Assembly: GCF_000685235.1 (NCBI RefSeq)
Contig: NZ_ARYH01000001.1
Span: forward strand, 1,674,001 to 1,738,000
Direction of reading: 5' to 3'
Length of the DNA: 64,000 nt
Source of the DNA: Hyphomonas adhaerens MHS-3
GTDB lineage: Bacteria; Pseudomonadota; Alphaproteobacteria; Caulobacterales; Hyphomonadaceae
The notes under the pieces were generated by a model. The model had not been told where the DNA came from. It searched no databases and saw nothing but the letters and a program-made list of their open reading frames with translations. Both the position numbers and the translations under genes were made by a program. Shown here in pieces: positions 10,290 to 18,180 of the stretch (position 1 is the stretch's first letter; each line of letters opens with the position of its first letter).

Positions 10290-10643
10290 AATGTAGCCTC
10301 CTGTTTTTTATTGACCGCAGTGTCTCAGAGAAACGCCCTCCCGGCAATTGAGGGGATTTACGGGGCGGGGGCCGGGCGTTCAGCTTCCACCCTGCCGCAA
10401 GCCGCTCATGATCCGCCATAGTCCGGTATGATCATGGCAGGTCATGCGGGGCGCATGGTGCGTGCACCACAATCATGTTTTAGGATGGTGGTACACCCGG
10501 TGGGTTCCGGCTTCACCTCAACCCACCTTACGCTTGCTGGAAAAGCCGATGCAAGAGCCTATGAAACACGCTTTATCCAGACTTATGAGTGCATTTATCA
10601 TAAGCGTCCGCCAAGCAAACCACTAGACCGATAAGATACAAAA
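10290..10643. other. 354-bp intergenic region at the edge of an AT-richer cassette
   Basis: No convincing gene. The first ~110 bp is the presumed leader of the cytochrome genes. From about 10430 the base composition becomes visibly richer in A/T than the flanks and stays so to ~11040. It contains the stem-loop repeat at 10499-10527 and the short palindrome GGTGC-gt-GCACC near 10458. A 68-codon open frame here (10428-10634) has no family look and a weak start, so it is not called. Confidence 0.6.
10499..10527. repeat. Left stem-loop (REP-like) flanking the immunity gene
   Basis: GGTGGGTT and AACCCACC form perfect 8-bp arms around a 13-nt loop (CCGGCTTCACCTC). Sequences of the type GGTGGGTT...AACCCACC recur as dispersed intergenic repeats in many proteobacteria. 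A related, inverted and more degenerate copy lies at 11063-11090, on the other side of the immunity gene. Confidence 0.6.
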
Positions 10644-11039
10644 ATGGCCCATAATCGAAAACTTGCTTTATCAGGCATAGCACTCACCGAAGCTCGGATA
10701 CCGCCCAGGCCAAATGCTACGGCTGCTAATCGTAGTCGGGATGAGCTGGAGCAGGAAATGATTCAATCCGGCTTTCTGGAAGGCGCACCTTTCAAGTGGG
10801 TTGGGCTATCGATACGTTATGGCCTGGTAGACGAGGCGGAGCCTCATTATCAGGAGATCGATCCGAAGGACGGGGAGCTTCCGCTAGCAATCGAGATCGA
10901 TGTTCATCGCTTGCTTGGGGTATCTGAAGACGAGATGGCAGTAGTATACCGCAAGACAGCGCTTATTGCGCTGATCCATGCAGGGGAAAAATATCATCTG
11001 AAAGTAAATCGAATGAAGGAGCTGCTTGCCCAAGCTTGA
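10644..11039 (+). CDS. Imm39-like immunity protein (orphan)
   Basis: 131 residues. The N-terminal NRKLALSGIALTEARIP, central GAPFKWVGLSIRYGLVDEAEPHYQEI, then ELPLAIEIDVHRLL and the helical tail RKTALIALIHAGEKYHL fit the remembered Imm39 family of polymorphic-toxin immunity proteins (family match from memory, not searched). These proteins neutralise a cognate toxin in the cytoplasm. No toxin, VgrG, Rhs or CdiA gene is adjacent. Codon use is more A/T-rich than neighbours, the ribosome site is weak, and the gene is bracketed by inverted REP-like repeats, all suggesting recent transfer of an orphan immunity cassette. Confidence 0.6.
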   Translation: MAHNRKLALSGIALTEARIPPRPNATAANRSRDELEQEMIQSGFLEGAPFKWVGLSIRYGLVDEAEPHYQEIDPKDGELPLAIEIDVHRLLGVSEDEMAVVYRKTALIALIHAGEKYHLKVNRMKELLAQA

Positions 11040-11062
11040 GGTTTCATTGGCACAGCAAGGCA

Positions 11063-11090
11063 GGGTGGAGTGAACGGAGCGATACCCACC
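11063..11090. repeat. Right REP-like repeat flanking the immunity gene
   Basis: The segment starting GGGTGGAG and ending ATACCCACC, read on the minus strand, begins GGTGGGTATCGCTCCG and resembles the left repeat (GGTGGGTTCCGGCTTC). Its own arms are imperfect (GGTGG / CCACC). Its inverted orientation relative to the left copy brackets a cassette of about 590 bp. Confidence 0.45.
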
Positions 11091-11176
11091 ACCCGCATGC
11101 CCGGACTTGTTACACAGCACACGGAAGACTGGCACCTCTATCCAACCGGATAACCTCCCATGGCAATCTTCCCGCC

Positions 11177-11773
11177 ATGACAGAGCGCACCGATTTCTTC
11201 TCTCAGGCCTTTTACACGATCACCCGCGCCATCGCCGAGGCGGGTGTGAATGTGGACCTGTTCAAGACGCCTGAGACGATTGCGGTCTCGGTGAACCGGC
11301 GCGTGCGGGCGGAGCTGAAGCGGCTCGCCGTTCTGCTCCGCCGTCTGATCTTTCTGGCGGCGCTGCAGATGGAGCTGGCGCCGATGATGCCACGCATCGG
11401 CAGCAACTATTATGAGCCGAAGCAGGAAGAGGCGGACTACCGCTACATCTTCACCATGGTGCCCGCGCCATCGCGGCCATGCCCGCCCTTTATGAAGGGG
11501 CCGGTAACGGTTCCGGGCCGCGGGCCTGTCCCCGCTGCGCCGCTGATCGCGCGGTGGCAGACCATGCTCGACACGCTGAAACATCACAAGCGCCGGGCGA
11601 AATGCCTCGCCCGCACGATCCAGCGCTGGCAGGCAGCCGGCGAGGCCCGGCCCCACGTGCCGCCCATCCCCCGCAGGCACCGCATGCCCGCCGCCCTCGG
11701 CGTCGTTTCCGGCGGGCTGACCGTGCAGCTGATCGACGCCCTGAAGACCTGGCCAGCCGCCGACACGAGCTGA
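11177..11773 (+). CDS. Hypothetical protein, basic and Pro/Arg-rich C-terminus
   Basis: 198 residues from ATG 11177 (MTERTDFFSQAFYTITRAIAEAG). Not recognised. The N-terminal 90 residues look helical and amphipathic (FKTPETIAVSVNRRVRAELKRLAVLLRRLIFLAALQMELAP). The middle is Pro-rich (PAPSRPCPPFMKGPVTVPGRGPVPAAP), and a second helical Arg/Lys-rich segment (TLKHHKRRAKCLARTIQRWQAAGEA) follows. No catalytic motif or signal peptide. It stands between the immunity cassette and a DUF1499 gene on the same strand. It could be a lineage-specific DNA- or membrane-associated protein; function not assignable. Confidence 0.6.
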   Translation: MTERTDFFSQAFYTITRAIAEAGVNVDLFKTPETIAVSVNRRVRAELKRLAVLLRRLIFLAALQMELAPMMPRIGSNYYEPKQEEADYRYIFTMVPAPSRPCPPFMKGPVTVPGRGPVPAAPLIARWQTMLDTLKHHKRRAKCLARTIQRWQAAGEARPHVPPIPRRHRMPAALGVVSGGLTVQLIDALKTWPAADTS

Positions 11774-11934
11774 ACCTGCCCCACAATCAGGAGATTTGCC
11801 GGAGCGCGCCCCGCGTGTCCGGGCGGCTGTGCTGGCGGGACGCCCGTTCGGATCACGCAGGATTGATCCATCAGGGGCGACAAGATCGTATAGGGGCTGT
11901 ATGCCTCGGCAGGACAACAGGGAGAGGGCACCTC

Positions 11935-12801
11935 ATGACCAATTCGGACCAGAATGGCGGCTGGCGCGGCCGGTTTTCGGCATTTGCACTGGCTTTCGCG
12001 GTTTTCGGCGCGGTGTGGTTCTTCATCGCTGCGGGCGGGACGAAGCTGGGCCTTTGGGACTGGCGCACCGGTTTCGGCACGCTGGCCATGGGCTGGGGCC
12101 CGAAAATCGTCATGGCAGCGCTTGCTGTCTCGGCGCTTGCCATCATCGTTTCGCTGGTGATGGCCCCGCGCAAGCGGCCATTCATGCTGGCGCTGGGGGC
12201 GCTGCTCGTGTCTGGCCTGTCCATGGGACGGATCTACGCGACCGGCGAGAACGCGAAACGCCTGCCGCCGCTTCACGATATCCAGACCGACTGGGCCAAT
12301 CCGATCATGCCGACCCCGGCGCTTGTCTCTGCCCGCGCCTCGACCGGCGCGTACAACGAGATCGAAGCCGCCCCGGTGATCGCCGATGGCGCCAAAGGCA
12401 ACTGGCCGGGCATGGAAGGCAAGCTCGTCTCCGAAGTGCAGGAACAGGCCGAATTCGACCCGGACCGCCAGAAAAAGGAAGTTTCCGCGCCTTATCCGCA
12501 CATCGAGACGGCCATTCTGCCGGCGGTGCCGTTCGACATGGCCTACCAGGCCGCACTGGAAACGGTGAACGACCGGGGCTGGACCATCGTGACGGCCGAG
12601 CCCGAAGAGGGCCGCATCGAAGCGACGGACACGAGCTTCTGGTTCGAGTTCAAGGATGATGTGCTGATCCGGGTGCAGCCGGAAGGCGAGGGCGGCTCCC
12701 GCGTGGATGTCCGCTCGGTCAGCCGTGTCGGCCTGTCGGATCTCGGCGCCAATGCCAAGCGTGTGAAACTGTTCCTCGAAGACTTCGAAGCCCGGCTTTA
12801 G
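11935..12801 (+). CDS. DUF1499 membrane protein
   Basis: 288 residues. Three N-terminal membrane helices (about 15-36, 58-80, 83-101: FALAFAVFGAVWFFIAAGG, IVMAALAVSALAIIVSLVM, FMLALGALLVSGLSMG) are followed by a soluble DUF1499 domain from about residue 115: LPPLHDIQTDWANP, then FDMAYQAALETVNDRGWTIV, GRIEATDTSFWFEFKDDVLIRV, GGSRVDVRSVSRVGLSDLGANAKRV. The domain is thought to fold like the Bet-v-1/SRPBCC class (family knowledge, low certainty); its role is unknown. ATG 11935 is preceded by GGGAGAGGG. Longer upstream frame is a shadow of the preceding gene. Confidence 0.85.
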   Translation: MTNSDQNGGWRGRFSAFALAFAVFGAVWFFIAAGGTKLGLWDWRTGFGTLAMGWGPKIVMAALAVSALAIIVSLVMAPRKRPFMLALGALLVSGLSMGRIYATGENAKRLPPLHDIQTDWANPIMPTPALVSARASTGAYNEIEAAPVIADGAKGNWPGMEGKLVSEVQEQAEFDPDRQKKEVSAPYPHIETAILPAVPFDMAYQAALETVNDRGWTIVTAEPEEGRIEATDTSFWFEFKDDVLIRVQPEGEGGSRVDVRSVSRVGLSDLGANAKRVKLFLEDFEARL

Positions 12802-12813
12802 GCGGGCGGGGCC

Positions 12814-13671
12814 TCAGCGCCCTTCGTTCAGGAAAGCAATGATCGCTTCGGGCAGGGCCGGATCGCCCACGGCGGAGACGTGGGTGCCGGAAATCTGCTG
12901 ATACCGGGCGCCGGGGATGAGCCCGGCCAGCGCGTCACCGGACCCATTATCCGTATCCTGATCGCCGGTGATGACCAGGACGGGCAGGTCGAACGTCTCC
13001 AGCAGGTCGCGTCCGGTATAAAGCCGGGCAGACAGGGCGCCGAGATAGCCTTCCAGCGTGCCGCCGCTGGCTTTTGCCCGCGCAAGGATGGCATTTGCTG
13101 CAGGCGCTTCCTCTCCGCGCATCGCGGCTTCGATGGCCGCGCGGAATCCGTCATTGCGGCTGGCATCGCTTTCGTCGGCCACCGTGTCGCCGACGCCGCC
13201 CAGCACCAGCCGCCCGCTGGCGCGCGAGAGCAGCTGGTAGCGCAGCGCACTGATGGCGCCCATGGAATAGCCGACAACGGCAAATGGCTCGGCCTTCAGG
13301 TGTTTCATCAAGGCAATCTGGTCGCGGGCAATGGCGTCGCGCGGCCAGTTGGCAGGATCGTTCGGCACCGGCGAAGCGCCATGGCCGCGCAGGTCCGGCG
13401 CGACGACGCGATAGCCGGCATCCGCGATCTTCTGCGCAATGCCCGGCCGGACCCAGTTCAGGTCCGCATTCGCGGTAAAGCCGTGAAGAAGCAGGACGAC
13501 CGGCCCTTCGCCGAGGTCGAGATAGGAAATCGTGGCGCCGTCGAACGATTCGAATGTGCGGGATTGGGCTGCGGGCATGGCGGTCTCCACTGGCGGGGAG
13601 GCAAACGCAATCGGTGCACTGGCCAGCGCAAGGCTGAGCATCACAGCGCCGAGGGCTGTTGTCCGGTGCAT
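12814..13671 (-). CDS. Secreted alpha/beta hydrolase
   Basis: 285 residues. Signal peptide MHRTTALGAVMLSLALASAPIAFA predicts export to the periplasm. Alpha/beta-hydrolase features: oxyanion-hole LLLHGFTANADLNW, APDLRGHGAS, nucleophile elbow GYSMGA (Ser126), an acid-containing strand VLVITGDQDTDNGSGD, and catalytic His in ISGTHVSAVGDPALPEAI. Substrate unknown; esterase or C-C hydrolase are possible. ATG 13671 has GGGAGGAC upstream. It lies 56 bp downstream of the oppC-like gene on the same strand, so it may be the last gene of that transcript. Confidence 0.88.
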   Translation of the reverse strand: MHRTTALGAVMLSLALASAPIAFASPPVETAMPAAQSRTFESFDGATISYLDLGEGPVVLLLHGFTANADLNWVRPGIAQKIADAGYRVVAPDLRGHGASPVPNDPANWPRDAIARDQIALMKHLKAEPFAVVGYSMGAISALRYQLLSRASGRLVLGGVGDTVADESDASRNDGFRAAIEAAMRGEEAPAANAILARAKASGGTLEGYLGALSARLYTGRDLLETFDLPVLVITGDQDTDNGSGDALAGLIPGARYQQISGTHVSAVGDPALPEAIIAFLNEGR

Positions 13672-13727
13672 GGATTGTCCTCCCGATTCCGGGAGTGTGC
13701 CCAGCCTGTTGTGAACAGGCAAGCCGC

Positions 13728-14639
13728 CTAGCGGTCTTTCGGATCCAGCGCGTCGCGCAGGCCGTCGCCGATGAAGTTCAGGCAGAGCAGGGTGACGGCC
13801 ATCGTTCCGGCCGGGGCGAGCAGCATCCACGGCTTTTCTTCCATGCGGGATGCGCCATCCGAGATCAGCACGCCGAGCGATGTCAGCGGTTCGTTCACGC
13901 CGAGGCCGAGGAAGGACAGGAAGCTCTCTGCGAGGATCACGACCGGAATGGTCAGGGTCACATAGACCGCCACCGGGCCGATCACGTTCGGCAGGATGTG
14001 ACGCAGGATGATGGCGCGGCGGCTCACGCCGGCGGCGCGGGCGGCCTCGATGAACTCCTTGCCCTTGATGGCAAGCGTCTGGCCGCGAACGATCCGCGCC
14101 ATGGTCAGCCACTCGATCGCGCCGATGGCTGCGAAGATCAGGAAGATGTTCCGTTCGAACACGGTCAGCAGCAGGATAACGAAGAAGATGAAGGGCAGGG
14201 CATAGAGCACATCCACGATGCGCATCATCAGATTGTCGACCCGCCCGCCGAGATAGCCGGCCGTCGCGCCCCAGGTCACGCCGATGACGAGGCTGACCGC
14301 GGTCGCAACCACGCCGACCATCAGCGAGATGCGCAGGCCGATCATCAGGCGGGCCAGCAGGTCGCGGCCCTGAAGGTCTGTGCCGAGGATGTGCCAGTTG
14401 TCCAATGTGGGCGCGATGGCCCGGGCGCCGGAAATCGTGCGGTAATCGTGGACCCAGACCATCGGCCCGATAACGGCGATGATGATCATCACCCCCAGCA
14501 CCCACATCGAGGCGACAGCGGCCTTGTTGTGGAACAGGCGGGCGCGGGCATCGTCCCAGAGGGAACGGCCGCCGGCGATCGCCTGGTTGACGGGTTCCAC
14601 GCGGCCGGTGGGATCGAGAAGCGGGTCAGCCTGGCTCAT
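13728..14639 (-). CDS. Oligopeptide/dipeptide ABC transporter permease (OppC/DppC type)
   Basis: 303 residues. Inner-membrane permease. It has an N-terminal OppC_N region (SLWDDARARLFHNKAAVASMWVLGVMIIIAVIGPMVWVHDY), an extracytoplasmic segment with LGTDLQGRDLLARLMIGLR typical of DppC/OppC, five further membrane helices, and the EAA loop EAARAAGVSRRAIILRHILPNVIGP that docks to the ATPase. Start ATG 14639 overlaps the oppB-like stop by one base (TGATG), so translation is coupled. No ATPase or substrate-binding protein gene is adjacent. Confidence 0.93.
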   Translation of the reverse strand: MSQADPLLDPTGRVEPVNQAIAGGRSLWDDARARLFHNKAAVASMWVLGVMIIIAVIGPMVWVHDYRTISGARAIAPTLDNWHILGTDLQGRDLLARLMIGLRISLMVGVVATAVSLVIGVTWGATAGYLGGRVDNLMMRIVDVLYALPFIFFVILLLTVFERNIFLIFAAIGAIEWLTMARIVRGQTLAIKGKEFIEAARAAGVSRRAIILRHILPNVIGPVAVYVTLTIPVVILAESFLSFLGLGVNEPLTSLGVLISDGASRMEEKPWMLLAPAGTMAVTLLCLNFIGDGLRDALDPKDR

Positions 14640-15616
14640 CAGTCGTACTTCACTTTCGGATCGAGCACCGCGTAAAGGATGTCGGCGACAAGGTTCAGGA
14701 TCACGATCAGGCCGGCGTAAACGATGATCGCGCCCATCACGAGCGTGTAGTCACGGTTCAGCGCGCCATTGACGAAATAGGATCCGAGCCCCGGCAGGCC
14801 GAAAACCTTCTCGATCACGACCGAGCCGGTCATGACCCGTGCCATGGCCGGGCCGGCATAGGAGATCAGCGGCAGCAGGGCCGCGGGCAGGGCGTGCCGG
14901 GCGATCACCTGACGCTCCGACAGGCCTTTCGAGCGGGCGGTGCGGATATGGTTGGAGCGCATCGTCTCGATGATCGAGGCGCGCATGAGACGCGAGATGA
15001 TGGCGATCTGCGGCAAGGCCAGCGTGATGACCGGCAGGGTCATGTTGTGCCAGTTCATGCCGATATTGGGGTAGGTGCCGAGGCCGCCAACGGCAAAAAT
15101 GCCGGCGCCAAGGGCGAAAATCAGAATCAGGATCGGCCCGGTCACAAAGGTCGGGATGGATATGCCGAACATGGCGAGGCCCATGACGCCGTAGTCGGCC
15201 GAGGAGTTCTGCCTGAGTCCGGCAAAAACACCGAGCAACGTTCCCATCGTTATGCCGAGGATCATCGCCAGGGATCCGATGGTGAGGGAAATCGGCAGGC
15301 CGTCGGCGATCAGGTCGTTCACACTCTTGCCGAGCGTCTTGTAGGAGGGGCCGAAATCGCCGTGGAGCACGCCGCCGACATAGTTGAAATACTGCTCGTG
15401 AAGCGGCTTGTCGAAACCGAACTTGGCCGCGATGGCCTGTTCCGTGGCCGCCGGCAGCTTGCGTTCCCCGTCAAATGGCCCGCCAGGGGCCGCGCGCATC
15501 ATCAGGAAGGCCATGGTGATGATGGCCAGCATGGTTGGGATGGCGATCAGCAGGCGGCGGGCTGTGTAGGCCCATGGGATCCGGCTGAGGGCGCGCTGCA
15601 GGGTGGACAAGGGCAA
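14639..15616 (-). CDS. Oligopeptide/dipeptide ABC transporter permease (OppB/DppB type)
   Basis: 325 residues. Inner-membrane permease partner of the gene above. Conserved features: MRAAPGGPFDGERKLPAATEQAIAAKFGFDKPLHEQYFNYV, the GVLHGDFGPSY motif, six membrane segments, and EAA loop IRTARSKGLSERQVIARHALPAALLPL. No ATG precedes the first membrane helix, so the start is a TTG at 15616 or 15610; the exact choice is uncertain. Divergent from the TIGR01244-like gene across 126 bp. Confidence 0.9.
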   Translation of the reverse strand: MPLSTLQRALSRIPWAYTARRLLIAIPTMLAIITMAFLMMRAAPGGPFDGERKLPAATEQAIAAKFGFDKPLHEQYFNYVGGVLHGDFGPSYKTLGKSVNDLIADGLPISLTIGSLAMILGITMGTLLGVFAGLRQNSSADYGVMGLAMFGISIPTFVTGPILILIFALGAGIFAVGGLGTYPNIGMNWHNMTLPVITLALPQIAIISRLMRASIIETMRSNHIRTARSKGLSERQVIARHALPAALLPLISYAGPAMARVMTGSVVIEKVFGLPGLGSYFVNGALNRDYTLVMGAIIVYAGLIVILNLVADILYAVLDPKVKYD

Positions 15617-15742
15617 ATTTCCGTCGTTGTAGCAGGGCCATAGCGAAAAGGTGTTCCACCAAAACCTTGGCAGAACGGGTATCCTTCCTTAGCTAGGTAT
15701 CCGAATCGATCAAGACCGTCTCAACAGACAGGACCCTCCCAA

Positions 15743-16153
15743 ATGGCTGATATACGCCGCGTAACAGACGCATTCGCCGTTGCTCCGCAAATTTCAGAAA
15801 ACGATGTCGAAGAGATCGCCGCAGCCGGTTTCAAGACCATTATCGCCAACCGGCCGGACGGCGAAGGTGGCATCGAACAACCCCGGATGGGGCCGATCCG
15901 GGCGAAGGCGGAAGCGCTTGGGCTGACGTTCGTGGCGTTGCCCTTTTCCGGCGCTCCGACGCCCGAAATCGTTGAGCGCATGGGCGGTATCCTCAACGAG
16001 GCGCCCCAGCCCGTCCTGGCGTATTGCCGCACGGGGACACGCTGTATCACCGCCTGGGCCCTGACCCATTCCGGCCAGGGGACAGGGCAGGAAATCGTCG
16101 ACGCCGCAGCAGGTGCGGGCTACGATCTGTCCAGCATCGAATCACTGCTCTAA
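15743..16153 (+). CDS. TIGR01244-family phosphatase/sulfurtransferase-like protein
   Basis: 136 residues. Matches the DUF442/TIGR01244 family (BLH N-domain type): N-terminal RRVTDAFAVAPQISENDVEEIAAAGFKTIIANRPDGE and C-terminal P-loop CRTGTR (95-100) inside LAYCRTGTRCITAWAL, the dual-specificity-phosphatase signature C-x5-R in the short form. Such domains occur alone or fused to persulfide dioxygenases in sulfide-responsive operons. No such partner is next to it, though an MBL-fold hydrolase lies 1.1 kb downstream on the same strand. Enzymatic role not established. Confidence 0.85.
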   Translation: MADIRRVTDAFAVAPQISENDVEEIAAAGFKTIIANRPDGEGGIEQPRMGPIRAKAEALGLTFVALPFSGAPTPEIVERMGGILNEAPQPVLAYCRTGTRCITAWALTHSGQGTGQEIVDAAAGAGYDLSSIESLL

Positions 16154-16287
16154 GGGCCTTTCCGTATGGCCGGTGATCACAATTGCGCCGCATTAAGTGT
16201 GTTGTCAGTGAGCTGGCGGCGTGCGAGGCAGGAAACCGGCCGCGAACCCGTCTGCAAGGCAGGGTTCGCCAGTCAGGAGAGTACAGC

Positions 16288-17226
16288 ATGACAGACCGGT
16301 TGTGGCTGACCGATTTCAAGTACGACGACGGCGCCATGCTGGTGAAGAAAACCGGCGCGCGTATTCCGCTGACGTTCTCACTGATCAACGACGTTTTCAC
16401 CTGGCTCACTTTCTACGGTGCAGCGCAGTCCTGGCGCATCTGGCGCCGGATCGAGGGGCACAAGCGCCCAACCATCGCTTTCTACCCGGACAAGCCGCGC
16501 CCCTGGTATTTCATCTGGCCGGTGATGCATGTCGCTGGCGCGAAGCTGATCGACGATGTCACCAAGGCCGACATCGTCATGCAGTTCGATGATTGTACTG
16601 AAACGAACAACAAGCTGCCGGACGTCAAGGACGGCGCGCGCCTCGTCAATTTCGAGTGCCATGATGTGTCGAAGTCCAAGGTCGGCGTCGCCTTTGAAAA
16701 GGCGGCGGGCTATTCGCTCGCAGTCGACCCGACAACCTATACCGGCCGGATGGTAGAAAAGTCCGAACTGAACGCGGCCCATGACGGGCGGGTTCTGGAA
16801 GGCCCGCTGGATGAGGCGATTCCCGGCAAATGTTACCAGGTGCTGGTCGATAACGAGATTGAAGGCGGGCTGGTTGAAGACCTCCGCTGCTGCCTCGTGA
16901 ATGGATCGCCTGTCGTGGTCTTCCGCAAGCGCCGGCCGCTGGAACGTCGTTTCGCGAACGAGAACGCCCAGGTACTGCTCGACGAACCTCGCAATTGTTA
17001 CACGGCGGATGAAATCACCGTGATCGAGCGCTTTGCGAAGGAAATGAGACTGGACTGGGGCGGCATTGATTGTCTACGTGATCGCAACAGCGGACGACTC
17101 TATATCGTCGATGCGAACAAGACCGACATGGGCCCGCCAGTGGCGTTGAAGCTTGGTTCCAAGCTGAGAGCGACGCGCCGCATGGCCCAGGCCTTCGGTA
17201 CACGGTTTGCGCCGAAGCGGCGATAA
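16288..17226 (+). CDS. ATP-grasp-like protein of unknown substrate
   Basis: 312 residues from ATG 16288, with CAGGAGA upstream. The C-terminal third carries the ATP-grasp metal/ATP signature: MRLDWGGIDCLRDRNSGRLYIVDANKTDMGPP, with Asp/Asn ligands in IVDANKTD. The central region (KCYQVLVDNEIEGGLVEDLRCCLVNGSPVVVFRKRRPL) fits the second ATP-grasp lobe. The N-terminus (IAFYPDKPRPWYFIWPVMHVAGAKLIDD, then ADIVMQFDDCTETNNKLP) may bind a carboxylate or sugar substrate. Related genes occur near capsule/LPS and hopanoid loci, but this one sits between a phosphatase-like gene and an MBL hydrolase. Function unassigned. Confidence 0.65.
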   Translation: MTDRLWLTDFKYDDGAMLVKKTGARIPLTFSLINDVFTWLTFYGAAQSWRIWRRIEGHKRPTIAFYPDKPRPWYFIWPVMHVAGAKLIDDVTKADIVMQFDDCTETNNKLPDVKDGARLVNFECHDVSKSKVGVAFEKAAGYSLAVDPTTYTGRMVEKSELNAAHDGRVLEGPLDEAIPGKCYQVLVDNEIEGGLVEDLRCCLVNGSPVVVFRKRRPLERRFANENAQVLLDEPRNCYTADEITVIERFAKEMRLDWGGIDCLRDRNSGRLYIVDANKTDMGPPVALKLGSKLRATRRMAQAFGTRFAPKRR

Positions 17227-17262
17227 GGATAAGTCTGCAGACTGAATTTCGAGAGACTGCAC

Positions 17263-18174
17263 ATGGCTATCCCTTATATCAAGGAAATGGAATTCGAGTA
17301 CGGGGTCGTCCAGGAGATGACGCCCCTGATCCGCCGGGTGATCGCGAACAATCCCGGCCCGTTCACCTATGTCGGCACCGGTGTTTACATCATCGGGCAT
17401 GGCGAAGTGGCAGTGCTTGATCCGGGGCCTGAGCAGCCGGAACATTTCGAGGCGCTGAAAAAGGCGCTGGAGGGTGAGACCGTCACCCACGTTCTGGTCA
17501 GCCATGGCCATTCCGATCATTCGCCATTGGCCCAGCCACTTGCCGAATGGGCAGGCTGCAAGACCTATGCAAAGAATTGCGGTATCCCGACGGCCAAGGG
17601 CGAGCTTGGCAGTGCAGACGATCTGGGTTTCATGCCGGATGTCAAAGTTGGCGATGGGGATGTCATCTCCGGCCCTGGCTGGACGCTGGACGTGATCGAA
17701 ACACCCGGACACACCTGCAACCATCTCTGTTTCGGCTTGCGCGAAGAAAATACCTGCCTGTCGGGCGACCATATCATGGGCTGGTCAACCACGGTTGTGG
17801 CGCCGCCGGATGGCGATATGGGCGACTATATGCGCAGCCTGGAAAAGATCCGTGAGAAGAAGTTCGACGCGCTCTACCCGACGCATGGCGACCCGGTGAA
17901 AGGACGTGACTTCGTCGAACATTTCATCACCGAATATGCCGAGCACCGCCGTGCACGGGAACGGGCGATCCTGCATCATCTTTCCCTTGGCGAGCATTCG
18001 ATCCCCGACATGGTGAAAGAGATGTACAAGGACGTGGACAAGCGCCTGCATCCTGCGGCGGCCATGTCTGTGCTGGGCCACATGATCGAACTGGTGAAAA
18101 CCGGCCGCGTGACCACGCCGGACGAAAAGCCGTCCGTGCGGTCGCATTTCGAACTGGTCCGCTCGGCGGCCTGA
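17263..18174 (+). CDS. MBL-fold metallo-hydrolase (LACTB2-like)
   Basis: 303 residues. Zinc site HGHSDH (residues 81-86) in VLVSHGHSDHSPLA, followed by a third His in IETPGHTCNHLCF, the bridging Asp in CLSGDHIMGW and the last His in LYPTHGDPVKGR. A C-terminal winged-helix-like segment (ILHHLSLGEHSIPDMVKEMYKDVDKRLHPAAAMSVLGHMIEL) marks the LACTB2/beta-lactamase-like-2 subgroup, whose members cleave RNA or small thioesters. The substrate cannot be read from sequence. It lies 36 bp after the ATP-grasp gene, so co-transcription is likely. Confidence 0.9.
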   Translation: MAIPYIKEMEFEYGVVQEMTPLIRRVIANNPGPFTYVGTGVYIIGHGEVAVLDPGPEQPEHFEALKKALEGETVTHVLVSHGHSDHSPLAQPLAEWAGCKTYAKNCGIPTAKGELGSADDLGFMPDVKVGDGDVISGPGWTLDVIETPGHTCNHLCFGLREENTCLSGDHIMGWSTTVVAPPDGDMGDYMRSLEKIREKKFDALYPTHGDPVKGRDFVEHFITEYAEHRRARERAILHHLSLGEHSIPDMVKEMYKDVDKRLHPAAAMSVLGHMIELVKTGRVTTPDEKPSVRSHFELVRSAA

Positions 18175-18180
18175 TCCTGC

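Noticed and set aside
10428-10634. Short open frame upstream of the immunity gene
   Set aside because: No family, weak start, and it spans the stem-loop repeat, so coding is unlikely.
10499-11090. Insertion sequence around the immunity gene
   Set aside because: No transposase frame or target-site duplication was found. The bracketing repeats look like REP-type stem-loops.
12814-14505. Single long minus-strand frame joining the hydrolase to an upstream reading of the permease
   Set aside because: The upstream half overlaps the permease in another frame and has an Arg/His-rich nonsense composition. The real hydrolase starts at ATG 13671 with a ribosome site and signal peptide.
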